Assembly (NCBI RefSeq): GCF_030272615.1
Contig: NC_081407.1
Location: 263,054,574 to 263,118,573, forward strand
Length of the DNA: 64,000 nucleotides
Direction of reading: 5' to 3'
Source: Cryptomeria japonica
Lineage: Eukaryota > Streptophyta > Pinopsida > Cupressales > Cupressaceae
The translations under genes were made by a program, and so were the position numbers. Numbering within the stretch: position 1 is the stretch's first letter; each line of letters starts with the position of its first letter. The notes under the pieces were generated by a model, which made no database searches, had not been told where the DNA came from, and saw only the letters and a list, made by a program, of their open reading frames with translations. Shown here piece after piece: positions 34,082-46,613 of this stretch.

Positions 34082-35423
34082 GGGAATATGCATGATATTA
34101 TTGCTCCTCAAGTTTTCTCAGTGTGGGCTTTCCCATCATATCTATACACTCCTTTTGTACATACAGTGTTTCCAACTGGGGACTCACTAACCCTCTAAGC
34201 TCCTTAGCTCTCTGTATGATTTTATCCTTGTCTCTTTCAAGAGATGAAATGGGCTTCTAACAAAAAAATTTGACCATCTACAAATGTGTTTAAATAATTT
34301 ACTCCATCATAGTTATTTACAATGCCTGCAATTGTATTTTGAACATCTTTAATGCTTTTGTCTATACCTATTGTGAGTAAACTTGAATTACAACATACCT
34401 GGTAAATATTTGTACATTTCCTCAAAGAATCATCTATCATTTTCAGTCTATTTTCTATATGTACCTTGTCCAATTCAATCAAGTGATTAAAAGTGGCCCT
34501 CTTTGCCTAATAAAATGAGTCCAGAGAATGTCAGTTAGAGATATTCTTTAGTGATTGAAATTCCTTTGAAATATGATCAATCAACATCTTGAGCTTGCTG
34601 GATGGGCTTGCTCCCTTATCAATTTGGCATTTTGGGACTAACTAGTGCAAAATTGGAATGGGATGATCAATTATTTTCTTTTCCTCAATCCCTTCTTTGA
34701 TCATTTTTTGAGCTGCAATCATCGTGAGTTTAGTTGAACTCATCTCTATTCTACTCTTTTGTTCAGCATTTGCAGTGGTAATTGCCAACGTTGTAATCCT
34801 AGTTGTTGGTTCTCTATTGGATTCCTCTCCCTTTTTCTTTGATGATTGTGCAGAAACACTTATCTCAGTTTGAACTTCCTTTTCCTTCTCTCCTTCTTGA
34901 TTTTTCTCTTTATCTTTCTCTTCTGGTTTATTTTATCCTATATCATCTTCTTTTGCATCGGTGGCTTTGTAACTTGGTGCAACATCTGTTATTGTTGGTT
35001 CCATATTTGTTGTTTCCACAACCTGTTCATTTTGATCTGGAGGACTATTGTCCTCAACATCTATAACCTATTCATTATGTACACTAGCTTTCTCTGCCTG
35101 TATCTCCTCTTTATTCTATACATTAGCTTCTATTGGAGATTCTATATTTAATTCCTTGGCATCTTTCAAAATTATGGATGGGTTATCCCCTACACCTTTG
35201 CCTTTCCTATCAACTAGGATGTTTGAAGTTTTAGACTTAGGATTAGCTTCCAGTGATGTAAATAAATCAGGGTTGTCAATAAAGAATTTAACCCATGCCT
35301 CATTGGTTTCACTAATTATTTCTTTAACTCTACCTACAATAAGGCTAACTATCATGTGCCTACTTTAGAAAATTGTTCTATTAGTAGTCTCAAGACACCT
35401 ATCCATATCCTCCGAGGTAATTG
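34082..35423 (-). pseudogene. ORF2-like C-terminal part of element L
   Basis: From the right: FIDNPDLFTSLEANPKSKTS, an acidic and Glu/Lys-rich linker (EEKDKEKNQEGEKEKEVQTE), IEMSSTKLTMIAAQKMIKEG, SKLKMLIDHISKEFQSLKNI, then HLIELDKVHIENRLKMIDDS and KSIKDVQNTIAGIVNNY, ending after a frameshift near 34237 with LERDKDKIIQRAKELRGLVS. The order (charged linker, then helical segments shortly before the polypurine tract) parallels ORF2 of E at 25160-25934, though sequence identity is low. Stops at several sites, mainly TAG. Function unknown. Confidence 0.55.
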
Positions 35424-36616
35424 TGTTGGCCATTTGGTGAAATTGATTATGTGTTGCATTGATGTTTTGTCATTGATGTCAACACTAGCTATTTGGATGC
35501 TTTATTAGCACCCTTTTGGTCTCGATAGGTTAATTTGTTTCTGGTTAACTTGGATTCGACATGATTTGGTAGGCTCTGATATAGTCTGATGATGGAATCA
35601 ACTTGTTCATGATACTTATACTCATATTTGGTCAGTTGTCTTTGGCCTGGAGATCGAATGCTATCCTGCTTGCTTAGAAGATTGGTTTCTAGTTCTGACA
35701 AGGGTTTCACCAACAAAGCTTTTGGTGGAGTGTAGCTTCTGATGGAGTTTTAGGATGTAGTTGGTGATCATGTTCAAGACTTGGCAAATGGAGATCACTA
35801 TTGAAATGTATGGACCTATCATTGGTCTTGGTTTATCTAGGTTATGGACCAGCTTTAATGTAACGTGTGGATATGACCTATTCATGTATTTTTGGGATGT
35901 CTTATGTGTTGATATTATTTGTTTGGTCTAAGGCTGACATGGTTTGTAATTATGTAATCAATTTATTGTGTGGTGGCCAACCTGATTGTTTATGGTTGAG
36001 GGTTTGTATATATAGATGTAAGATCTCATTGTAGATCATCATGGTTAATGTTAGATGTCAAGGTCAAGGAATATAATGTGTGAATAATGTAATATCATTC
36101 AGGAAGAGGATTTGGTTGATCATTGGAGATTGAATTGGGTTTATGTAAGAGGATTTAGTCCTCTAGTATTGGGCTTAACCAAGACTGTACTCAAGCATAG
36201 GAGATGCTATCTTTTGTAGTTCAACACTTCTCCAGATTGTAGTCTAGATTTCTATGTAGTCAGTGAGGCTCCTTTTGTGATGAGAAGTGCACTCTAGGCT
36301 ATTGGCCTTTATGCAAGTGAAGGTCCCTCAATTGTAATTAACACACTTACTGCAAAAGTATTATCTAACTATGGGTAGGTTTCCCACTATGATTTTTTCC
36401 TTTACTGGGTTTTCCACCTACAAATATTGGTGTTATGTGGATGGATTTTATTCTATGATTATTGTTTATGCTTAATTAGATTAACTGATATTCTAGTATT
36501 AATGTTTTGGGTTTTAGTATTAAAGTTTAAATTGATAATGGTTCCTATAATCTATGATAGCTGATTCACACCCCACCCCCTCTTAGTTGTCTTTTAGTTA
36601 TTTGAACTATCTAACA
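35424..36616 (+). repeat. 5' LTR of F
   Basis: It starts TGTTGGCCATTTGGTGAA and ends ACTATCTAACA just before the primer site. A C-rich ACCCCACCCCCTCTTAG lies shortly before the end. Confidence 0.88.
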
Positions 36617-36618
36617 AT

Positions 36619-36630
36619 TGGTATCAGAGC
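36619..36630 (+). other. Primer binding site of F
   Basis: TGGTATCAGAGC, the exact initiator-Met form. Confidence 0.9.
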
Positions 36631-36674
36631 TTTGGTCCTCTCTATAGAAAGCTTAACCGTTTGAGGAAGATCCC

Positions 36675-39044
36675 ATGGTGACTAACAGTTCAAGTTCATC
36701 TAGTTCTTCTGGAGCTATTTTTCGAAGGGATATTCCAAGGCTTGATGGAACAAATTACATAGTATGGAAGACTAGGATGGAGACTCATCTAAGATATCTT
36801 GGTAAGGATATTTGGGAGATCACGTAGAATGGTGTCACACCCTATAATCTAGGATCTGGTAATCCTCATCCGGCAAACCTAGATAAGGAGCTTGAGAATG
36901 ATTGTAGAGAAAGAGAAGCCCTCTTGTGTGCACTTTCTAATCAACAAATAATGAGATTAACTAACAAATAATCTGGAAAGGCTATATGGGATAAGTTGGA
37001 GACTCTTAGTGAAGGTCACCCTACAATGAAGATTTCTAAACTGGATGGTTACTGGGTGAGATATGAAAACCCAAAGATGGAATAAGATGAAAGAATTATT
37101 GCATTCATGGAAATGGTAAATGAGATTGTTATGGGAATTCAATGTTGTGGTAGAAATCTGAGTGAAGATGAAATTATTTCTATGTGAGCTTGAATTTCAT
37201 CCTCAGAATGTTACCTATAATCAATTAGTTTCACAAAATACAAATGGAAATACATACAGGAAATCCAAATTCAACCAATGAAACTACATGAAATACATAT
37301 TAAAATAAAACATTATTTTACCTTCATGATTTATGTCTCATTGTGTTCTAACTCCACTATTTCTGGTTGTAGATGGTGTGCTCTCAGACAATGCACTAAT
37401 GGCTTCCAAGATGGCATATGAAGAATGAACTGATAACTTGTAGTTAATTGATGCTATGATATGCAAATGCTACATGATTATGCTAAAATGCTATATGATA
37501 ATTGCTATTTCTATTTGCTATTTGCTTCAAAAACTCATGGATGCATATGATTAATTTGAAGACTAACTCTCTCTCTCAACTGAAGCTCTTGATTTTATAG
37601 ACTTTGAGAGGATTAGATGATGTGGCTCAGATCAACGGTCATGATTAGATCTATAGATTTGGATGGTTGTGAGCAAAGGTGAAGGTTGAGAGAAAGGGGG
37701 AAGGAGAAGACAAGTGTCACTCATCTCACCTTGAATGGGTTGTTGACTGAGGGAATCTAGGGATGGTTGGAGAATATTTAGGCATGGGAGGACAAGTGGA
37801 CTCAAGTCCTTCCTAAGATGTAGGGATTTTGGAGAGAATATAGGAGAAGGTTATGAAATATGTATACATACACAATATTCATTGAATTTTGGAAGTTGGA
37901 GATAAATAATGAATTAATACTAATTTCCTTAGCCACATGATGGATAAGTTAGCAAAGGGAAGATGAAGTGGAGATGAAGGATGAGTTGGATAAGAAAGAT
38001 TAAATAATTTAAGAAATTATTTAATATTTGAGACTATAGGATAGGAGAATAAGTATTAAATATTAGATATTTAATTATTTGGAGAAGATAATTAAATATT
38101 AGATATTTAATTAACTTGGCTAGAGGAATAATTAAATATTAGATGTTTAATTAATTAGAGGAATAGGATAAATGAATTAATTAATAAATTATTAATTAAT
38201 AGAAAGACATGAAATGAATTAAATAAATTAATCTTTTCAAATTAACTATTTAATAGAAGAATAATTATTAAAAATATTTATTTAATTGTTCATATACAAT
38301 TTTATGTGTATACAATTTCTAAAGTCCTGAGAGCACTACCATTGACTTACAAAATGAAGGCTACTTCTATTAATGAGTTGAGAACAATGGCTAATACATC
38401 TATTGACAAAGATACTTTGGTTGGGAAACTATCTACTTTTGATCTTGAAGAATTTGGACCTTCCAAAGCTGTGAAGACTGAACATTCTTTTCATGCATCT
38501 AGATCTACAACCGGTAAGCAAGACTGGAAAGCCTTATATGCAAAGGAATTAGAAGATATAAAAAGAGAAGATGATGAGTTTGAGCAACTTGAAGCACTAT
38601 TTGCTAGAAGAGTATCGAAGGGACTGGTAGGAAGTAAGTATGAAGGAAAAGCACCTTTTAAATATTTTGCATGTAATAAGATTGGTCATTTTGCATCTAG
38701 ATGTTCTGAAAGGAATTCAAGATTTGAAGAAAGAGTTAGAAGATCATTTAAGCCTAACCATGGATATCAGAACAAGTATAAATATAATAAAAATAGAGAC
38801 AAATCATGCTACATAGTGGATGAGGAAGGCATTACTGATTCTAATGATGAACCTACAAAAGACTCTGCTAGTGGATTTGACAGTGGGAAGGAATGGGTAT
38901 TTCTAGCTAACAAGGAAGATGATCTGACACTAGAAGATATTGTACCTGAATAGAAGGAACTTACTACCAAAATTGAAGACAAGGATGAATGGGTAATTGA
39001 CAATGGTTGTTCACATCATATGGCTAGAGATAAAGGGAAGTTTA
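36675..39044 (+). pseudogene. gag: Copia Gag and start of protease, element F
   Basis: ATG 36675 gives MVTNSSSSSSSSGAIFRRD, then RLDGTNYIVWKTRMETHLRY and KAIWDKLETLSEGHPTM, with stops at 36825 and 36969. The frame halts at EDEIIS (37180), where the solo LTR sits, and resumes at 38315 with ISKVLRALPLTYKMKATSIN. KQDWKALYAKELEDIKRE precedes a knuckle YFACNKIGHFASRC whose first Cys is Tyr. After TAG at 38951 the protease begins: EWVIDNGCSHHMARDKGKF, with Asn in place of Ser in the DSG motif. Element I breaks it at 39045. Confidence 0.85.
37181..38314 (-). repeat. Solo LTR of the element G family
   Basis: It starts TATGTGAGCTTGAATTTC and ends TGTGTATACA, flanked by the duplication ATTTC (37176-37180 and 38315-38319). 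It matches 55653-56819, the 3' LTR of gypsy element G, along its length and in the same orientation. It holds AT-rich TTAATTAATT-type repeats (38150-38300). F Gag reads across it, so it is a clean solo LTR. Confidence 0.9.
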
Positions 39045-40038
39045 TGTTGGTATAATGGATGTGTCGCATTAGTTTTGTCATTGATGTCAACACTTATCCT
39101 TCTAGAGATCTTTGGTTATATTGTTCACCAACACTGATGATGACTTGTTATCATCTGGAGATCACTTGATTATGTCAAAGACATGGTTTAGATACTTGGT
39201 TTTGGTATTTTGGTTAATGGTCTAATCGGGTTGACATATTTGTTGTTACCGACAAATTGGTCTAGGTTATGGACTGGTATGCATTATCTATTCCAGATCA
39301 GCATGGCACATTATGGAGACGATTTATTGATTGAATATTATTGTAAATGTATTGAGCTGAAATGATGCATCGCATCAAGACTTGTTTGTAATTGATTTTA
39401 TTGTAATATTCTTAGTGAGCCGACATACACATTTGGTCTTAGGTTTTGTATATATGTAAGATCTCAATTCATGAGATATGGGATAAGGTATGTAAGGCTA
39501 TGGTAATGTAACATGGTATGTGCGAATATTGAAGATCATTTGAGCAGACCATAAAGAAGGTTAAAGGAAGGTTTGAAGGTGTTTGTTAGAGCTTAACCGA
39601 CACTGAATCCAGCATTAGAGATGCTATCTTGAGCAGTACATTATTCTAGGATTTAAGCACCCTACTGTAGTCATTGCGACTCCCATTTGAGCAGTGTCCT
39701 CTAGGCAGTTGGCCTTTCTGCATGTACAGACCCTATTTGTATACACATACTATCTGCAGTAGTATCATCTAATTGTGGGTAAGGTTTCCCACCATGGTTT
39801 TTCCCCTTACAGGATTTCCACGTCAAAATCTTTGTGTTATGTGTTGTGGATGTTGTTTCTCTTTCTATTTCATGCATTAAGTTTTACTGGTATTGATATT
39901 AACTGTTAATATGTTCACCGACATTAAGTTTGGTTTACGGGTATTAAGTATTAAGTTGAAGTAAGTTATATTTGGGTTGAAATTAATTAACAACTGATTC
40001 ACCCCCCCCCCCTCTCAATTTCCTTCTAGGTCCTAACA
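39045..40038 (+). repeat. 5' LTR of I
   Basis: It starts TGTTGGTATAATGGATG and ends CTAGGTCCTAACA. CACCCCCCCCCCCTCTC lies about 30 bases from the end. It resembles the LTR of element H. Confidence 0.9.
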
Positions 40039-40040
40039 AT

Positions 40041-40052
40041 TGGTATCAAAGC
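40041..40052 (+). other. Primer binding site of I
   Basis: TGGTATCAAAGC, the same one-base variant as in element B. Confidence 0.85.
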
Positions 40053-40095
40053 TAAGTCCTCTTTTTGCAGAAGCCTAACAGCTTGAGGAGATCTT

Positions 40096-41017
40096 ATGGC
40101 AGCTAACATTTTCAGGAAGGACAGTCAGAAACTTGATGGAACTAACTATGGTATATGGAAGATCAGAATGGAGACACATCTGAATTGCATTGGAAGAGAC
40201 ATATGGGAAGTTACAAAGAATGACTATGTTGGTCCTACACTAAATCAACCTAATCCACCTACATTGGGCAAGGATCAGGAGAATGATTGCAAAGCAAGAG
40301 AAGCACTTTTGAGCACATTATCAGATCAGCAAATCATGGGAGCTATTTGGGATAAATTGGAGACATTGAATGAAGGAGATACCATTGTCAAAATTGTAAA
40401 ACTGGAATGTTTCCAGGTCAGGTATGAAAATTTGAAAATGGAAGAAGATGAAAGCATTTTTGCTTTTATGGAAAGAGTTAATGAAATTGTTTTAGGAATA
40501 CAATATTGTGGAGGATCCTTAAGTGAAGATGAAATTGTTTCTGAAGTCTTAAGAGCATTGCCACCGACATAAAAAATGAAAGTAACTGCTATTAATGAGT
40601 TGAGAATAATGCCTAATACATCAGTATCTAGAGATACCTTGGTTGGAAAACTTTCAACATTTGAGCTTGAGGAATTTGGTCTTATTGCTACAATTAAGAT
40701 AGATTTAGCCTTCAGAGCATCATCATCATCATCTGACAAATCTGATTGGAAAGCACTTTATGCAAAAGAACTTGAAGATGTCAGAAGGGCAAGTGCCTAA
40801 AGGTCCAGTTGGAAGTAAGTATGAAGGTAAAGCACCATTTAAATGTTTTAATTGCAATAAAGTTGGTCATATGGCATCTAGATGTCCTGATAGACATGCA
40901 AGATTGAGAGAAGAAGCTAAAAGGACATATAAGCCCAACCCTGAATATCAGAGATACATATTTAAGAAGAATAGAGACAAATCTTGTTACTATTGTGATG
41001 AAGGAGTTACTGATTAA
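40096..41017 (+). pseudogene. gag: Copia Gag of element I
   Basis: ATG 40096 gives MAANIFRKDSQKLDGTNYGI, then RMETHLNCIGRDIWEVTK and AIWDKLETLNEGDTIVKI. It is open for 158 codons to TAA 40570, where other copies have Tyr (LPPTYKMK). It continues in frame as KMKVTAINELRIM and KALYAKELEDVRR; a frameshift near 40790 leads to VGSKYEGKAPFKCFNCNKVG with an intact knuckle CFNCNKVGHMASRC. CYYCDEGVTD precedes the stop at 41015. Confidence 0.85.
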
Positions 41018-41385
41018 TCTGATGAAGAACTGGCAGACAATGGATGGGATTTTGTTGTAATAAAAGAAGATTCACCAGCACCTACTATTCCACCAGTAGA
41101 GTAGGCCCTGACAGCTAAAATTGAGGAAAAGAATGAATGGATCATAGGTTCTGGATGTTCACATCATATGATTGGTGATAAGAGTAAATTCTTGTCTTTT
41201 CAGGAATTCAATGGAGATCTAGTAAGATTTGGCAATGATAAAGCTTGTTTAATCAAAGGAAAAGGCACTATATCCTTGGATGGTAAGCACAATATTGACA
41301 ATGTTTACTATGTTGAAGGTTTGAAGCATAATCTTTTGAGTGTTGGTCAATTAGTTGAAAATGGATTTTAGTTATAGTTCAAGAA
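41018..41385 (+). pseudogene. pol: Copia protease of element I
   Basis: EWIIGSGCSHHMIGDKSKFL has Gly where the catalytic Asp of DSG belongs. FGNDKACLIKGKGTISLDGK and HNIDNVYYVEGLKHNLLSVG follow. Stops at 41015 and 41102 (TAG for Gln or Glu) precede the domain. The domain ends at LVENGF with stops at 41369 and 41375, next to a small deletion compared with F. Confidence 0.8.
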
Positions 41386-42460
41386 TGGTAACTGGTAATC
41401 AGACTAAAGGTAATATCTTTTATTTGAACAACAATGATAAGACATGCTTGATTGCACATATTGATGAAAGTTGGTTATGGCATAAGAGACTTTGTCATGT
41501 AAATTTTGATTGCATTGTAAAGATAAGTTCAACTAAGGAAGTAAGGGATTTACCTAAGATTGTGAAACCTCATAATCCGGTATGTAAGGAATGTCAAATG
41601 GGAAATCAAGAGAATAACTTTTAAGAGTATTTCTGAGAAATCCAATAATGTTCTTGATTTAATCCATACTGACTTGTGTGGTCTGACAAGAACAAGAAGT
41701 CTACAGTGAGATAGATACTTTATGCTAATTATTGATGATTATTCTAGAATATGTTGGGTTACTTTTCTTAGGGAGAAATCGGAAGCTTTTGGAAAATTCA
41801 AATTGTTCAAGGCAATAGTAGAAAATGAAACTAGTAAGAAAATCAAATGTTTGAGATTAGATCAAGGAGCAAAATTTACATCAAAGGAATTTAATACATT
41901 TTGTGAAGTGAATGGAATCAAAAGACAACTATCAGCACCCTAAACACCTCAGCAAAATGGGATTGTGGAAAGGAAGAACAAAACTATTCTAGAAGCAACT
42001 AGAAGCATGTTATTGGAAGCAAATCTACCTCATGTGTATTCGAGAGAAGCAGTGAATACACTGGTTTACACTTTCAACAGTGTTCACATCAAAGGTGAAA
42101 CCGGTAAGACCCCTTATGAACTATGGTTTGGTAATACTCCTACTCTTAAGTACTTAAGAATATTTGGAAGCAAATGTTATATTAAGAGAAATGAGTATAT
42201 TGGTAAATTTGATCATAGAAGTAATGAAGGAATATTTCTTGGTTACTCATCTAAGAGCAAGGCATATAGATGTTTTAACAAAAGATTGCAGAAGATCATT
42301 GAGAGTGCTAATGTGAAGATTAATGAACACTTTGGAGGAAATTCAAAGTCTGTAGATTCTAAATTGATAGTTGAGATGATCATAAATGAACCTATATAGA
42401 GTGCACTGGTACATAATGTGGATCTAGTCACACCTGCATCATCAGAGAATTCCATAGTGA
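41386..42460 (+). pseudogene. pol: Copia integrase of element I
   Basis: GNQTKGNIFYLN leads to the zinc region HIDESWLWHKRLCHVNFD and CKECQMG. A frameshift near 41605 is followed by LDLIHTDLCGLTRTRSLQ, a stop at 41707, and the core: FMLIIDDYSRICWVTF (first Asp kept), KCLRLDQGAKFTSKEF (second Asp kept, surrounding NGGE lost) and, after TAA at 41941, PQQNGIVERKNKTILE (Glu kept). YELWFGNTPTLKYLRIFGSK and GIFLGYSSKSKAYRCFNKR form the C-terminal part to TAG 42397. Confidence 0.85.
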
Positions 42461-43310
42461 CTGAAGAATAACATCATGTGAATAAACCCAGGTATGTAAG
42501 ACTGAATCACTTAGAAAATTAGGTAATTGGGAATAAATATCATGGTGTTATGACAAGAGGAAGACTAGCAAAAAAAGAGGTATGCTTAATTTTTGAAATT
42601 GAACCAACATTTGTTATTGAAGAATGTAAAGATGAACATTGGATAAAAGCAATGGAAGATGAATTAGAACAAATTGAAATGAACAATACAAAGACATTAG
42701 TTCCCCAGACTAAAGATAAAAATGTAATTGGAACTAAATGGGTATATAGGAATAAAATTAATGAAGATGGTAAGGTAATCAGGAACAAAGCAAGATTAGT
42801 GTGTAAAGGATATTCACAGAAAGAGGGAATTGATTATGATGAAACCTTTGCACTGGTAGCTAGAATTGAGGCAGTCAGATTATTTCTTGCATTTGCAGCT
42901 CATAAGAATTATAAAGTATATCAGATGAATGTGAAATGTGCATTTTTGAATGGTGATCTTGAAGAGGAAGTTTACATTGAACAACCTGATGGATTTTCAT
43001 TGACAAATGATAAAGATATGGTTTGTAGATTAAGGAAAGCTTTGTATGGATTAAAGCAAGCTCCTACAACTTGGTATGCTATATTGGACAAATATATTTT
43101 GAAGCTTGGTTACACTAAAGGTAATGCTAACAACAACTTATATTTCAAAGTGACTAACGATGACATCTTAGTTATTGAAGTTTTTGTTGATGATATCATT
43201 TTTGGAGGAGAAGATGGATTGTGTAAAGACTTTGCTAACAAGATGCAGGAAGAATTTGAAATGTTTATGATTGGGGAAATAAAGTTCTTTTTAGGATTGT
43301 AGATCTCACA
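42461..43310 (+). pseudogene. pol: Copia reverse transcriptase of element I
   Basis: The longest open pol stretch in the window (250 codons from 42550). [37 protein letters not shown] and [20 protein letters not shown] lead to [20 protein letters not shown], where Asn replaces the first catalytic Asp. [19 protein letters not shown] is followed by [18 protein letters not shown] with both Asp of the FVDD box. It stops at TAG 43300 after IKFFLGL, where other copies have Gln. Confidence 0.85.
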
Positions 43311-44134
43311 AACTAATAAAGGTATATTCATATGCCAAACAAAATACATGAAGGAACTACTAAAGAAATTTGGTATGGAAAACTCTAAACTGGTAAGTAC
43401 TCCTATGACTACAACTGATAAATTGATATTGAAGGCATTCAACTCCTATTAATCCGACAAGATACAAATATATGATTGGAGGTTTACTGTATTTGACACA
43501 AATAAGACCTAATATAATGAATGCAGTATGTATTGTTTCAAGGTTTCAAAGTAATCCTAAAGAAAATCATGAATCAACAGTAAAAAGGATTTTATGGTAT
43601 CTACAAGGCACACCAAATCTTGGTTTATGGTATCCTAATGATAAAATTTTTGATTTATGTGCATACACTGATGCAAATTGGCTAGGAGATGTAGATGACA
43701 GAAAGAGAACCACTGGTGAAACATTCTTTCTTGGTAGCAGATTGATTTCTTGGTTAAGAAAGAAGTAGAGTTGTACATCATTATCAACAACATAATCAGA
43801 ATATGTTGCAGCAGCAACTAATTGTACTCAGGTATTATGGATTAAGCAAATGTTGAGGGACATAGAGGTAAAATACAAAGAACCTATAATCATTTATTGT
43901 GATAATTCAACAACAATTGATATATCAAAGAGTTTGGTATTTCATTCTAAGAATAAACATTTTTCTATCAAATATAACTTTTTGAAAGAGAATGTTGAAG
44001 AAAAAGAAGTGACATTGGTTTATGTGAATACTAAAGAGCAGATTGCAAATATCTTTACTAAACCTTTGCCTAAAGAAATTTTTGAATATCTCAGAGAGCA
44101 GCTTGGGGTAATACCCTCACTGGTAGAGACTTAG
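43311..44134 (+). pseudogene. pol: Copia connection and RNase H of element I
   Basis: TNKGIFICQTKYMKELLKKF and SKLVSTPM precede a frameshift near 43450. MIGGLLYLTQIRPNIMNAVC, LCAYTDANWLGDVDDRKRTT and FFLGSRLISWLRKK are clear RNase H text. After TAGs at 43766 and 43793 it resumes with EYVAAATNCTQVLWIKQMLR, IYCDNSTTIDISKSLVFHSK and NIFTKPLPKEIFEYLREQLG, ending VET at TAG 44132. Confidence 0.85.
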
Positions 44135-44516
44135 ACAGTTGAAGATTGGCATCAAACCAATAGAAACTGATAGAGAAACCTTTTTTTCCTAATTTGATGG
44201 AGGAGAGCTACTTCTCAAGGGAGTAGTTAGTTATAGTAGATGGTCATATTAGTTGGTTATATGTTCTGGTATTTATTTTCTTTGGCATTTGATGTCAAAG
44301 GGGGAGAGATATCTATGGAAAAACATTATCCTTGGAGGAGAGATTGTCCTTTGGAGACATTATTCATTGGGGGAGAGATATTTACTCTCTGCATTTTAAT
44401 TTTGATTTTTGGTATTGATCTATTTTGGAGATTGTTGGTTTTTGGTTTTTGGCATTTTGTTTTGGCACTTAGATGTTTTTCCATCTAGTGTTGCCATCAA
44501 TGCCAAAGGGGGAGAT
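44135..44516 (+). other. 3' untranslated region and polypurine tract of I
   Basis: Three G-rich purine strings occur: AAAGGGGGAGAGAT at 44297, GGGGGAGAGATAT near 44370, and AAAGGGGGAGAT at 44505-44516, the last touching the LTR. No gene is seen. Confidence 0.75.
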
Positions 44517-45082
44517 TGTTGGTATGATGGATGTCTTGCATTAGTTTTGTCATTGATGTCAAAACTTATCCTTCTGGAGATCTTTGGTTATATTGTTCAC
44601 TGGCACTGATGATGACTTGTTATCATCTAGAGATCACTTGATTATGACAAAGACATGGTTTGGATACTTGGTTTTGGTATTTTGGTTAATGGTCTAATCG
44701 GGTTGACATATTTTGTGTTACCAGCAAATTGGTCTACGTTATGGACTGGTATGCATTATCTATTCCAGATCAACATGACATGTTATGGAGATGATTTTTT
44801 GATTGAATATTGTTGTAAATGTATTGAGCCAATATGATGCATCACATCAAGACTTGTTTGTAATTGATTTTATTGTAATATTCTTAGTGAGTTGACCTAC
44901 ACATTTGGTCTTAGGTTTTGTATGTATGTAAGATCTCAATTGATGAGATATGGGATAAGGTATGTAAGGTTATGGTAATGTAATATGGTATGTGCGAATA
45001 TTGAAGATCATTTGAGCAAACCATAGAGAAGGTTCAAGGAAGGTTTGAAGGTGTTTGTTAGATCTTAATTGGTACTGAATCT

Positions 45083-46613
45083 TGTTGGCATTATGTGAAC
45101 CGGTATGAGGACATAATGACATTGTATGTTGTAATTGATGTCAATATGATGAAGAGGTGTGAACCAGCATATGTGAGAACCAGTATAACACTGTGAATCG
45201 ACATTTGTGCCAAAGTGAAGCGGTGTGCTTGTTCATGATGAACCGGCATATAGTTATGGGAACCGGCATATGAAAGTATTGTATGACTACCGATTGGTAG
45301 TCCCAACTTTAGGGTTTCTAGTTGATGTGCTTCAAGCCTATGTGGCTCAACTGATGATATTGTGTGATGAGTTAGCATTGTAAAGAAGAACAGATCATGT
45401 TGCCACACAAGCCTGTGTGCATAAAGGATTTTGCATGAGGGAGATTGTTCCTATCTACCTCGGGAATGTGCGAAGTCTATAAAACAGTGATAACATGTGA
45501 TGGGTTATCAGTCGCCATAAAATCGATGGAAATGGACGATGGAGAATGCCTTAAGTTTGGATCAAGATCTGTTGCATTTAATGTAGTGTGCTCAATGGTC
45601 AGGATTGAACCGTTTGAATTCCTCAACCTAACAGGTTTAGGGTTTAGGGTTTATTCTACCAACCTATCTATTTTCCTATAAGGTTGATGTTGTGTCTCTT
45701 TTTGAGGTTGTTGGAAAAAGTTGTGTGTGTGTATCCAAGAGAAGGGATACATGATTCTTGCCAGACCTAAAGGAGAGAAGTGATACCTGCAGAGTGTAAG
45801 TGCAGAAGGTGAAGAGGAGCTTAAGAGGATCTGCATTAGCATTGAGTGTTGTTACCAAATCATTGTAATACTTGTTGATCTCTAACCACCTCAATAGTTA
45901 GAAAATCCCTTAACAGGGTAGCCTTAACCGACTTGCTGAAAATCCTTTAACAGGGTAACTCAAAGCTACTGAGTGCAGAATCCTTTAGCTATTGAGTTCT
46001 TGAAATCCTCTAACAAGGTAACCTTTAACAGGGTTTAACCCTTAACCGGGTGTTGTATCCATCCCTTAACCGAGTGATCTCTAACAGGATTGGTTCCTAG
46101 CAGAACCTTTTGTAATGTCTCTAACTAGACAAGGCTCCTAATAGAGCAGACTTCTAAAGAGTTCAAAAATAGCTTGTGGATATTCATCCCCACCATGGTT
46201 TTTCCCAGTTGGGTTTCCACATGAAAAATATGTGTGTCATGTGTGATGCTTTTATCTTGTGATGATTTTCTATTGTCTGTTAAGCATATGATGGTTCTGT
46301 GTTTTATGCCTATCAATAAAACATGTTGAACTAGCTGTTATTATGATCTGATGATAGATTACCTATTTATGCATAAGGGTGAAATGGTAGTGTAGTCTCG
46401 AGTTGAGTGAAAAGCTAAGTGAGTAACCTGTTTATGCTTGTCTCAGACATTCTTAGCCTTACCGGTTGCACTTTGTTTCAAACCGGTGTCATTGTCTGCC
46501 ATTCATTTGAAGTGTCTATTGTCAAATCAGTTTTGGACTGTATTTATGTCTATACTGATTCACCCCCCCTCTCATTACTAGTTTGGTACTATTCGCTCAT
46601 CATTAAGTTATCA
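45083..46613 (+). repeat. Solo LTR J
   Basis: It starts TGTTGGCATTATGTGAACC and ends TTAAGTTATCA with CACCCCCCCTCTC some 50 bases earlier. The duplication is AATCT on the left (45078-45082) and AATCC on the right (46614-46618); the intact 5' LTR of I reads AATCC, so the left copy has changed. No internal region or primer site follows. Confidence 0.85.
45636..45653 (+). repeat. Short telomere-like repeat
   Basis: Two and a half units of TTTAGGG, the plant telomere repeat, inside LTR J. Too short to mark a former chromosome end. Confidence 0.6.

Larger units (their letters stand above)
32855..35423 (-). mobile_element. Pol-less LTR element L (partial)
   Basis: A 3' LTR at 32855-33732 is followed (plus coordinates) by a reverse polypurine tract and 1.7 kb of internal sequence with a decayed frame like the C-terminal half of ORF2 in E. 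Copia element F cuts it at 35424, so its ORF1 and 5' LTR are outside the window. The left flank candidate for the target duplication is TTAGG (32850-32854). Confidence 0.7.

Noticed and set aside
34803-35368. Plus-strand hydrophobic frames that could look like membrane proteins
   Set aside because: They are antisense to the charged ORF2-like frame of L; stretches of Glu/Lys codons read backward as Leu, Phe and Ser.
45636-45653. Telomere-like repeat as a sign of chromosome fusion
   Set aside because: Only about two and a half units inside a solo LTR; it fits a chance or LTR-borne sequence.
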